From positions 1 through 15,019 of the forward strand of contig SVHQ01000022.1 in assembly GCA_015055785.1 (NCBI GenBank): a DNA stretch of 15,019 bases, in the 5' to 3' direction. Shown one piece after another: positions 7,533-14,371 of the stretch. The translations under genes and the position numbers were made by a program. The notes beneath the pieces were generated by a model. It did not search any database. It had not been told where the DNA came from and saw nothing but the letters and a program-made list of their open reading frames with translations. The first letter of the stretch is position 1. Each line of letters begins with the position of its first letter. The stretch is from Clostridiales bacterium. GTDB lineage: Bacteria; Bacillota_A; Clostridia; Christensenellales; Borkfalkiaceae.

Positions 7533-10500
7533 TTACGACTCTTTAACGCTCCACACCATATTGTCTTTTGCGCCAAGATGTACGTCCGAATTTGCAAATA
7601 CATATACGATTTCCAAATCCGTAGTAATACCTTCAATAGTGAATACAACCCAAGGTTGACTGTCTGCGCCTTCTTGCATTGCAAGGTTGATATCCTCGCC
7701 GCTTTCCGTCTTCACCGTGATGTTGCCTTTATTGCCCTCTTCATCAAACCAAGCGTTTTCCGTTGCATTATAAGCGTAAAGCTTACCGTTGTAGCCAAGC
7801 TTAAACGAGGAAGCAAAATAACTTCTCCAAGAACCAAGCGTAACCGTCAACGTATTATATCCGTCTTCATAAGGTACGTAAACGTACTGTTTCGGATAAC
7901 CACCGTGGGGGGTTGCCGCAAACTGCCATTCGTTTTCCCCACCTTGATTCCACCAGAAAACTTGGCTGCCGTTATACAACGAAACGCCATATTCAAGCGT
8001 TCCTGCTTTCGGTCCAGTGGGCGCAGGAGCCGTTGCTGAGAATTTTACGCCCGAGAAGGTGAAATATGCGTCAGCGCCCGTAGGAACCCAATCGCCGCCG
8101 TTCGTGAACGCAAAAATTAAATAAGGATGTTCGGAAATAAGAAGTGCATTCAATTTTTCAAGGTTAAACGTTACCGTCGTGCCATTGGGAATATAAGACA
8201 AAGGTTCCCAATCCAAAACAAAGTCCATTGTTTCAGCCCAGTCATACATATAAATATGCGTAGGAGCCGTCGCGCCTTCATCGGCAGAGAGACCGATTGT
8301 AAACGTGAGGTATTTCATATCAAGATTCAACCAAGCTTCCACTGCAGTTTTGCTCAAACCAAAAGCAGAGAAAGTATTACCGCCTTCGGGATTTACTGCA
8401 CCGCCTACCGTTACCGTGTTTTCCGTGCTTGTAACCGATTTAACGCTGCCGCGAGGTACGTTTACATAGCTATCTGCCGAAGCCAAAATTTCAAATGCTT
8501 TTTCTTCTGCCGTAGGTTCTTCGGGAATTACGGGATCGGATACTTCTTCAAAGCTCCAAACAATATTCTTTACAAAAAGCGTAACAATGGGACCCCATGC
8601 TGGATGACCATTTGAATTTTCGTTCATCGAAATGATTTCTACGTTACTGCTACTGCCAATGCCAGTAATTACAAACGTAACCCAAGGCCAGCCGCCTGCA
8701 GGCATCGTATTAAGGGAAGAAATATCCATTACATCGCCGTTTTCATCATACATAGCAATATTTGTATTGATTACTTCGCCATTATACCAACCCCATACGT
8801 CGCCTACTTTCTTGTATTCGTAGTCTATTGCGTCCACTCTCAATTTGAAGACTCCTGCAAAACCAGGTTCAGCCCAGTCGCCTTTCATTTTAAACGTCAA
8901 CGCATTGTAACCTGCTTTGTACTCTACGATTGCTCTCGCTTCCTGCGTGGACGAAATCCAATATTGTCCCCAACCTTTGTCGTCAAAGCCTACAGCCCAG
9001 CCGCCGCCATTAACAAGCGTCTCACCTATTGCCGTAGCAGGAGCTGTTTCCGAGAATTCAATATTCGAGAACGTCAAATATCCATCCGCGCCCGTTGCTT
9101 CCCATTTGCCGTTGATTGTGAAAGCAAAAATCAAATGGGGATGTTCCGTTTCAGCATCAAGTGCAGTCTTTAATGTTTCAAGAGCAAGCGTTACAACTCT
9201 ATTACTCGCTACATAGCTGTAATCTGCGATCAAAAATGCTCTTTTTTCCGTATATTCAAAGATATACAAATGTGTAGGAACGGTTGCACCTTCATCTGCC
9301 GAAAATTCAACCGTGAACGTGAAAAATTTATAACCGAGCGCCAACCAAGCCTCAACGGCATCCTTTTTTAACCCAAACGCAGAGAACGCGTTACCATTTG
9401 CCGTATTCACCGTTCCGCCTACCGTTACGGTGTTTTCCGTGCTTGTAACCGACTTAAAGTTGCCGAGATATACGTCTGCATAGCTATCTTCCGATGCTAA
9501 TACGTTAAACGCCTTTTCTTCAGCCGTAAGCTCGGGTTCTTCGGGCACATATTCAATCGTTAAATCTTCAAGCGTGGTCTCGTTTTGATTTACATCAAAA
9601 TACATATCGCATACATCGCAGAAGTAATGTGCTGCCGTACCTGCAGCCGTTTCCGTTGCAGGAATTTCAGGAATTAAATTACCGTAAGTATGTGCCGCCA
9701 ATTCGCCTTCCGTTTCGCCGCAAAGAGAACAGGTCTTCAACGTAGCGCACGTTGCATCCGTCCAGTTATGTTCACATTCAACGGGTGCCTCAGGAGTAGG
9801 TACAGTTGTCGAGAAAATAATATTAGAGAAAGTCAAATATGCGTCTGCACCAGTCGCAACCCAATCACCGTTGATCGTAAATGCAAAAATCAAATAAGGA
9901 TGTTCCGCTTGAGCGTCAAGTGCAACTTTTAATTTTTGAAGATCAAATGTTACAACACCATTATTCGGAATATAGTCTGCTTCCGCGATAAGGTACTCTC
10001 TTGCTTCTTCCCATTCATAGATATACAAATTCGTAGGAACTGTTGCGCCTTCGTCTGCAGAAAGACCTACTGTAAACGTGAAGTACTTAAAGCCGAGCCA
10101 TAACCAAGTATCAACCGCCTTTTTGCTTAAACCAAAAGCGGAGAAAGTATTGCCGTTTTCAGGATTTACTGCACCGCCTACCGTTACAGTGTTTTCCGTG
10201 CTCGTAACTGACTTAACGCTTCCGCGAGGTACGTTTACGTAGCTATCTTGCGAAGCCAACACGTCAAAAGCAGCAGCTTCGGGATCTTCGGGTCTTACTT
10301 TTGCGCCGCTCCAAATAATATCTTTTGCCCCAAAGTGTGCGCCGTCGCTATGCGTTGCCAAATTTGCATGAATAATTTCAACGTTTGTCGTAATATCTTC
10401 AATCGTGAACACTACCCAATTATAAACGGTTTCGCCGTCAACATCTTGCTTGGTAACGAACGTTCCCAAATTCACGTCTTCGCCGTTTTCCGTCTTCATG

Positions 10501-12368
10501 GTGATGTTGCCTTTTTCGTTGTTTTCATCATACCAGCTGTTGTCTGCTGCGTTATACGTATACACCTTACCATTAAAGCCAAGTTGGAATCTATCCGCAA
10601 TCGTATCTCTCTTCGAATGAAGCGCAAACGACAACGTCGTATAGTTGCCATCGTAAGGAATATACACATATTGTTTCGGATAACCGCCATGGATTTTCGC
10701 TGCAAATTCGTAAACGCCATTCGTACAGCTGAAAATCTTGTTACCATCCCAAACCGAAATACCGTATTCAATCGTACCAACTTTCGTTTCGGTAGGATCG
10801 TCGGGAATAACGGGGATATCGGGATTAACAGGCGTAGCGTCCGTTAAATCGTTCCCTACCCAATAGGTTTCTGCCGTAACGCCTAATGCCTCTACAACCG
10901 TAGGAGCAATATCCAAAATAGAAACGCCGTTCAAAACGCCTACTTCAATGCCTTCCCCGTACATAAAGAAAGGAATCGTCATATCGTTTGCGTGTTGCGA
11001 ACCGTGATTATTCGCACCATTAGAGCCGCCGCCACCGTGGTCAGACGTAATAATTACTACATATTCTTCAGAAAGTGCGTCCAATACTCTTTGCAAGTTA
11101 TTGAAAACGTGTTCAATACCCCACTCATATTTTTCAGACATCCAGTTATACGTATGCCCCATTTCATCCGTCAATGCGTAATACAAGAAGGTGAAATCCG
11201 TAGGTGTTTCTTCTACGTGTTTAATCACTGCATTGGTCAACGCTACGGTAGATTCTTCAAACCATTCTTTGCCGCTTGTACCAGGGTCACCGTTAATGTA
11301 CGTTTTGCTAACGGAGTCTACAGTGGTGAGCGTTTCAAGTTTCTTCCAATCGTAGAACATAGCGCTGGTTCTTCCCGCCGCAGCTAAAGTTTCCGTGATG
11401 CCGTTCCCCAAATTGGGATCTTTTATGCAATCGTTATTGATTACACCATGTACAGTAGCATCAACGCCGTAGAACATACTGGTATGTGCAGGCAACGTTA
11501 CCGACGGGTTAATCGTCATTGCGTTTAACGAGTAGCTGGAAATTTCTTGCAAGCCTTGTACAAATTCACTTTCAGCGATTGCATCGGGACGCAAACCGTC
11601 AATCGAAACCAACAAAACTTTTTTGCCGTTGCCTTCAACAGGAGGGTCAACTTGCGTGTCATCGCCCGTCCAACGAATATCTTTTACAAGTGCATGGAAC
11701 GCTTTCCAAACACTGTCTGCGGTGGCTACGCAATTGTTAAAGTCGATTACGAGTTCCACTTTCGTTTGAACGCCGGAAATTTTGAACGTCGTCCAAGGCC
11801 ATTTTGCTTTATATCTTAACGTACCGAAGTTCACTGCCGCGCCCTTTTCATCGGTCATCGTGATTTCGCCTTGTTCACCGTTTTCGTCAAACCAAGCGTT
11901 TTCCTCTGCATTGTAAGAGTACGTCTTATTGTTGTAAGCAAGCTTAAACGCTTTTTGAATTGGATGCTGTGCCGCGTCCGATTTAATTGCAAAAGACAAC
12001 GTATCCTTTCCATCCAAGTAAGGTACGGTTACATACTGTTTGGGATAAGCACCGTGCTCGCAAGCTGCCAAGCGATACCAGCCTTCCATACCGTCCGCAT
12101 CCGTAAAGAAACAGGGGTTACCATGATAAATAACCGCACCATATTCCAAGGTGCCAACCGTGCCAACAAGCACAGGAGCATCAGGGTCCACAGGATCATC
12201 AGGGTCCACAGGATCGTCAGGATCATCAGGATCATCAGGTTCTTCTATGGAACTATCATAAGTAGAGTCGCTTTCACTTGAACTGGGGAATTCAAATAAC
12301 GAACATGCAGAACAAGCAAACATCAACATTAAAGCACTTAACCATGCAACAAGTTTTTTTATCTTCAT
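7533..12368 (-). CDS. Giant modular surface lipoprotein with a type I phosphodiesterase/nucleotide pyrophosphatase domain and repeated beta modules
   Basis: The protein is 1611 residues. A lipoprotein leader (1 to about 22, ending FACSAC; C19 or C22 lipidated) is followed by an Asp/Pro linker (44-64). Module A1 spans 68-237. The phosphodiesterase domain spans about 249-508, with metal and catalytic residues D257 (SIDGLRPD), T291 (TLPAHT, nucleophile), D401 and H405 (DEMGH), D443 and H444 (SDHGG), and H455. Then come A2 (529-688), B1 (698-855), a Cys/His element (865-940; C865, C874, C880, C883, C917, C920), B2 (951-1107), a diverged A3 (1115-1273), B3 (1289-1445) and A4 (1454-1608). AAGGAG (12377-12382) lies 8 nt before the ATG. 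The enzyme domain should cleave phosphodiester or pyrophosphate bonds outside the cell. The modules are probably glycan-binding or spacing units; I do not recognise them. Anchoring is by lipid only; no LPXTG motif is seen. Confidence 0.9.
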   Translation of the reverse strand: MKIKKLVAWLSALMLMFACSACSLFEFPSSSESDSTYDSSIEEPDDPDDPDDPVDPDDPVDPDAPVLVGTVGTLEYGAVIYHGNPCFFTDADGMEGWYRLAACEHGAYPKQYVTVPYLDGKDTLSFAIKSDAAQHPIQKAFKLAYNNKTYSYNAEENAWFDENGEQGEITMTDEKGAAVNFGTLRYKAKWPWTTFKISGVQTKVELVIDFNNCVATADSVWKAFHALVKDIRWTGDDTQVDPPVEGNGKKVLLVSIDGLRPDAIAESEFVQGLQEISSYSLNAMTINPSVTLPAHTSMFYGVDATVHGVINNDCIKDPNLGNGITETLAAAGRTSAMFYDWKKLETLTTVDSVSKTYINGDPGTSGKEWFEESTVALTNAVIKHVEETPTDFTFLYYALTDEMGHTYNWMSEKYEWGIEHVFNNLQRVLDALSEEYVVIITSDHGGGGSNGANNHGSQHANDMTIPFFMYGEGIEVGVLNGVSILDIAPTVVEALGVTAETYWVGNDLTDATPVNPDIPVIPDDPTETKVGTIEYGISVWDGNKIFSCTNGVYEFAAKIHGGYPKQYVYIPYDGNYTTLSFALHSKRDTIADRFQLGFNGKVYTYNAADNSWYDENNEKGNITMKTENGEDVNLGTFVTKQDVDGETVYNWVVFTIEDITTNVEIIHANLATHSDGAHFGAKDIIWSGAKVRPEDPEAAAFDVLASQDSYVNVPRGSVKSVTSTENTVTVGGAVNPENGNTFSAFGLSKKAVDTWLWLGFKYFTFTVGLSADEGATVPTNLYIYEWEEAREYLIAEADYIPNNGVVTFDLQKLKVALDAQAEHPYLIFAFTINGDWVATGADAYLTFSNIIFSTTVPTPEAPVECEHNWTDATCATLKTCSLCGETEGELAAHTYGNLIPEIPATETAAGTAAHYFCDVCDMYFDVNQNETTLEDLTIEYVPEEPELTAEEKAFNVLASEDSYADVYLGNFKSVTSTENTVTVGGTVNTANGNAFSAFGLKKDAVEAWLALGYKFFTFTVEFSADEGATVPTHLYIFEYTEKRAFLIADYSYVASNRVVTLALETLKTALDAETEHPHLIFAFTINGKWEATGADGYLTFSNIEFSETAPATAIGETLVNGGGWAVGFDDKGWGQYWISSTQEARAIVEYKAGYNALTFKMKGDWAEPGFAGVFKLRVDAIDYEYKKVGDVWGWYNGEVINTNIAMYDENGDVMDISSLNTMPAGGWPWVTFVITGIGSSSNVEIISMNENSNGHPAWGPIVTLFVKNIVWSFEEVSDPVIPEEPTAEEKAFEILASADSYVNVPRGSVKSVTSTENTVTVGGAVNPEGGNTFSAFGLSKTAVEAWLNLDMKYLTFTIGLSADEGATAPTHIYMYDWAETMDFVLDWEPLSYIPNGTTVTFNLEKLNALLISEHPYLIFAFTNGGDWVPTGADAYFTFSGVKFSATAPAPTGPKAGTLEYGVSLYNGSQVFWWNQGGENEWQFAATPHGGYPKQYVYVPYEDGYNTLTVTLGSWRSYFASSFKLGYNGKLYAYNATENAWFDEEGNKGNITVKTESGEDINLAMQEGADSQPWVVFTIEGITTDLEIVYVFANSDVHLGAKDNMVWSVKES
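7545..8009 (-). repeat. Module A4 of the giant lipoprotein
   Basis: This is the C-terminal module, residues 1454-1608. It opens with GTLEYGVSLYNG and carries HGGYPKQYVYVPY, FKLGYNGKLYAYNATENAWF and a final GAKDNMVWS. It is closest to A2. The even strand-turn pattern and many Trp/Tyr residues suggest a beta-sandwich that could bind sugars. Confidence 0.75.
8034..8504 (-). repeat. Module B3 of the giant lipoprotein
   Basis: Residues 1289-1445. It opens AFEILASADSYVNVPRGSVK and continues with the core shared by all B modules (SVTSTENTVTVGG), then FSAFGLSK, SADEGAT, HPYLIFAF and WVPTGADAYFTFSGVKFS. It is almost identical to B1 over the first 41 residues from SYVNV (one difference), which implies a recent duplication or gene conversion. 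Confidence 0.8.
8550..9026 (-). repeat. Module A3 (diverged) of the giant lipoprotein
   Basis: Residues 1115-1273. It keeps the A-module scaffold (YNALTFKMKG, FKLRVDAIDYEYKKVGDVWGW, PWVTFVITGI, NVEII, VKNIVWS) but lacks the HGGYPKQYV motif of A1, A2 and A4. An aromatic segment (WAVGFDDKGWGQYW) stands near its start instead. It may bind a different ligand or be only structural. Confidence 0.65.
9048..9518 (-). repeat. Module B2 of the giant lipoprotein
   Basis: Residues 951-1107. It shares AFNVLASEDSY, SVTSTENTVTVGG, FSAFGL, SADEGATVPTHLYIFE, HPHLIFAFTING and ATGADGYLTFSNIEFS with B1 and B3, but has DVYLGNFK in place of NVPRGSVK. It is the most diverged of the three B copies. Confidence 0.8.
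9549..9776 (-). other. Cys/His element encoded within the giant lipoprotein, between B1 and B2
   Basis: Residues 865-940. The pattern CEHNW-x4-C-x5-C-x2-C, then AAHTYG, then HYFCDVCDMYFD resembles the short Cys/His segments (HTW, TCSVCGE, CxxC) scattered in clostridial surface proteins. The two CxxC pairs could bind zinc or form disulfides. It separates two B modules, so it may be a rigid spacer. Confidence 0.6.
9804..10277 (-). repeat. Module B1 of the giant lipoprotein
   Basis: Residues 698-855. It has the same layout as B3: AFDVLASQDSYVNVPRGSVK, SVTSTENTVTVGG, FSAFGLSK, GLSADEGATVPT, HPYLIFAFTING, WVATGADAYLTFSNIIFS. The core is close to identical with the other copies at DNA level (about 10170-10260 against 8400-8490 and 9417-9490). 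Confidence 0.8.
10305..10784 (-). repeat. Module A2 of the giant lipoprotein
   Basis: Residues 529-688, directly after the phosphodiesterase domain. It opens VGTIEYGISVWDG and carries HGGYPKQYVYIPY, FQLGFNGKVYTYNAADNSWY, NITMKTENGEDVNLG and GAKDIIWSG. It is clearly homologous to A1 and A4. Confidence 0.75.
10845..11624 (-). other. Phosphodiesterase/nucleotide pyrophosphatase (alkaline phosphatase superfamily) domain coding segment
   Basis: Residues 249-508 of the giant lipoprotein. The order D257, T291, D401-x3-H405, D443-H444, H455 matches the two-metal active site of type I phosphodiesterases, with Thr as nucleophile. No sulfatase C/S-x-P-x-R signature is present, which argues against a sulfatase. 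The domain lies between modules A1 and A2. Confidence 0.85.
11658..12167 (-). repeat. Module A1 of the giant lipoprotein
   Basis: Residues 68-237, between the Asp/Pro linker and the phosphodiesterase domain. It opens VGTLEYGAVIYHGN and carries HGAYPKQYVTVPY, FKLAYNNKTYSYNAEENAWF and a final VKDIRWTG. The scaffold is the same as in A2 and A4. Confidence 0.75.
12177..12239 (-). repeat. In-frame microsatellite coding an Asp/Pro-rich linker
   Basis: Nine-base units coding DDP and VDP are repeated after the lipoprotein leader, giving residues 44-64. All units are multiples of three, so slippage would alter linker length without a frameshift. The acidic, proline-rich stretch probably holds the enzyme away from the membrane. 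Confidence 0.75.
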
Positions 12369-12496
12369 TCTCTTGTCTCCTTAATTTTCATTTTCGTAGT
12401 TTGCTATAAAGTTACTGATAAAATTTTATTAGATTATCTTTATTCCAAAGCTTACCTCCTATTTTTTAATTTTTATATTCTTTTTTATATTCTTTT
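12369..12496 (-). other. 128-bp AT-rich intergenic region between the DUF4838 lipoprotein and giant lipoprotein genes
   Basis: It holds a 12-nt tandem repeat next to the upstream stop codon, an isolated AGGAGG (12455-12460) with no usable reading frame after it, an A/T palindrome (ATAAAATTTTAT, 12418-12429) and the AAGGAG site of the giant lipoprotein. No convincing promoter or terminator was found. Confidence 0.5.
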
Positions 12497-12501
12497 TTAT
12501 A
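12470..12501 (-). repeat. 12-nt tandem repeat (TATAAAAAAGAA) spanning the DUF4838 stop codon
   Basis: There are two full units and a partial third. The first contains the TAA stop of the 623-residue lipoprotein. Because the unit is a multiple of three, each full copy has an in-frame TAA, so changes in copy number would not extend the protein. Confidence 0.7.
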
Positions 12502-14368
12502 CGCCCCAAGCACGCCATACAACATCGATGCCTTCCATTTCCGATTTCCTCGTAAATCTCAACGACGTTGCATCTTCCTTAAATTCCAACTTCATATTCG
12601 TTGAACCGCCGTGCAATTTAATTTGCGCATATCTCACGGCTATACTTTCCGCATTGATTCGTTTACACAGGTTCTTGTATCGGTTGGGTTTCGTTGTTTC
12701 CAAGTCCGCAATGCTTTCGTAGGCGTCTTCAATATAGCCCATCCACTCTTCCAACTTGTCCGCTGGCCACTCCGACGCTGTATCTCTGTTATACAATCGG
12801 CTACCGCCGAAAAATCCAGCGCTATATCCATTTTGTATTAAACCTGCCGACCAAGCCCTAAAACTGTCATAATACGCTTTCATGGGTTCTGCCGCCACAT
12901 TGAACCATGCGTCAAAGAAACGCTGTGTAAACGCTTCTACGTCCATATCTACGTCCCACATCAATTTGTAATTAAGAGCCGCTTTCAGTGCGTCAAATCC
13001 CGTATAGTTGGAACCAGAATAAAGCTGCCCTTGATTAAACACATACTCCGCTCCCAAGCTCTTTACATATTGGTAAAAATCTTGTAACGTTCCAAACGTA
13101 TCATACCAAAGCATATATTCCGCAAAATTCGTATCATAACTCCATACGTATAATTTTTTCGAAAGTTCCGCCCAAGCGCTTAATTTTTGCTTATGGACTG
13201 AATTTACGGGATCATTGATACTACGCAGATAATCTGCTGAGGGTAACGCCATCCATACGTATAAATTGTCCGCCATCACCATATTTGAAGGCGCTTGTTC
13301 CGTTGCATTATAAGCAAAAAAGATAACCGATACTTTTCTGCCTGGATACCTCGCGTCTACCCACTCTTGTAAATCTTGTGCAATCGGGTTCAAAAATTGA
13401 ATTACCGTCGCGGCGTTTGCGCCGCCCTTTGCATTTATGACGGAAAGACAAGCAGCACAATTACACCAATGAGAATTATCTTGTTGCGTGAAACTGATTA
13501 CGTTATTGTCATAGTAGCCTTGCTCAAAATAATATTCCACCTGAGCTTTAAACTTTTCCAACACAATTTCTCGCATCGTGGCAAGCTCGCTTGCATTGCC
13601 TCGCGCCGTATAGCATAACTGGTCGCCATAGGTAGAATACCAACCGGCATGCCCCGCCAAATAGTCTTCCTTAGGAAGCCAATCGAACGTATTATGCAAT
13701 GGATTGCCCGGATGGATAAAGGGATCGTGGATACCTTCCGTTCTGGTGCGCATATCTCCTAAGCCCCAACCATCGGTACGAGTGGCAAAATCAGGGGCAT
13801 CACTATAATCGAAATCAGGCATATACAAATTTTTTACGCCTTTATTCAAGCTATATACGTTGTTCAAGTAATATTCGTATCCTAACGTTTGAGTTAAAAA
13901 TTCGTATGCACCATATAACACACCTGCGTCTTCACCCAAAATGAATACGTTGGAATCCACCGTTTTAAGAGTAAATCCATCGTGCGGAATTTTCTTTACG
14001 TTTACGCCGCTTTCATTGGTAAATTCCGTATTGCCCAAAATAATCAATTTTGCGTTTGCTGAGTAAGTAACTTCCGATTCGTAAACGGTTTCCAACGTAA
14101 TAGAAGTTGCTTCTTTAAATAATTCTTCTATTTCCCACACCCCGTTTTCTTCGTTGAACGTAGCCTCGTCTTTTAACACCAATTTATATTGGCTTGTTCC
14201 GTTATCCACCAATTTATAATCGGTATATTCGGTATTGTCGCCCGCAGATGAATTACTTGATTGTTGGTTGTTCCCATTGTTTCCGCCACCGATCGATGGG
14301 AAAATCGTACAAGCGTTCATACTACATAATGTAAAAATAGATAAAATTAAACTTACTAATTTTTTCAT
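12497..14368 (-). CDS. DUF4838 domain lipoprotein (putative surface glycoside hydrolase)
   Basis: The protein is 623 residues. The lipoprotein leader ends in MNAC (C20), followed by a Gly/Asn/Ser linker (27-44). The N-terminal domain contains VLYGAYEFLTQTLGYEYY (150-167), like GH20/GH67-type N-terminal domains. The DUF4838 core has FTQQDNSHWCNCAAC (293-307) with D297, N298 and C302, C304, C307, then YVWSYDTNFAEY, YVFNQGQLY and ALNYKLMWD, and ends EGIDVVWRAWGV. The site GGGGAG (14377-14382) lies inside the end of the preceding paralogue, 8 nt from the ATG, with a 3-nt gap between genes; translation is probably coupled. It is exported and lipid-anchored, so it should act on glycans outside the cell. 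Hydrolase activity is inferred from fold and neighbours; the family has no firmly assigned substrate that I know of. The protein is intact, with no frameshift. Confidence 0.85.
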   Translation of the reverse strand: MKKLVSLILSIFTLCSMNACTIFPSIGGGNNGNNQQSSNSSAGDNTEYTDYKLVDNGTSQYKLVLKDEATFNEENGVWEIEELFKEATSITLETVYESEVTYSANAKLIILGNTEFTNESGVNVKKIPHDGFTLKTVDSNVFILGEDAGVLYGAYEFLTQTLGYEYYLNNVYSLNKGVKNLYMPDFDYSDAPDFATRTDGWGLGDMRTRTEGIHDPFIHPGNPLHNTFDWLPKEDYLAGHAGWYSTYGDQLCYTARGNASELATMREIVLEKFKAQVEYYFEQGYYDNNVISFTQQDNSHWCNCAACLSVINAKGGANAATVIQFLNPIAQDLQEWVDARYPGRKVSVIFFAYNATEQAPSNMVMADNLYVWMALPSADYLRSINDPVNSVHKQKLSAWAELSKKLYVWSYDTNFAEYMLWYDTFGTLQDFYQYVKSLGAEYVFNQGQLYSGSNYTGFDALKAALNYKLMWDVDMDVEAFTQRFFDAWFNVAAEPMKAYYDSFRAWSAGLIQNGYSAGFFGGSRLYNRDTASEWPADKLEEWMGYIEDAYESIADLETTKPNRYKNLCKRINAESIAVRYAQIKLHGGSTNMKLEFKEDATSLRFTRKSEMEGIDVVWRAWGV

Positions 14369-14371
14369 TCT

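Noticed and set aside
8034..10277. Regular repeats that could suggest a CRISPR array or transposon copies
   Set aside because: The repeats are about 470 bp, lie in frame inside one protein, and diverge as protein modules do. There are no short identical repeats with unique spacers and no transposase.
10248..10847. 199-codon open frame on the plus strand inside the giant lipoprotein gene
   Set aside because: It lies wholly opposite a well-supported CDS with a clear signal peptide and domain content. The product is Arg/Phe/Ile-rich low-complexity sequence without motifs, typical of an antisense shadow. The other plus-strand frames were rejected for the same reason.
10845..11624. Sulfatase or phosphoglycerol transferase identity for the enzyme domain
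   Set aside because: There is no sulfatase C/S-x-P-x-R motif. The Thr in TLPAHT and the D-x3-H, DH spacing fit type I phosphodiesterases better, and no membrane helices are present as in LtaS-type enzymes.
12365..12391. Eight-codon mini-ORF whose TGA overlaps the ATG of the giant lipoprotein
   Set aside because: It has no ribosome binding site of its own and covers the real AAGGAG site. The ATGA overlap is easily explained by chance.
12418..12429. A/T-only palindrome ATAAAATTTTAT as operator or terminator
   Set aside because: In such AT-rich DNA a 12-bp A/T palindrome is expected by chance, and it has no GC pairs or following T-run.
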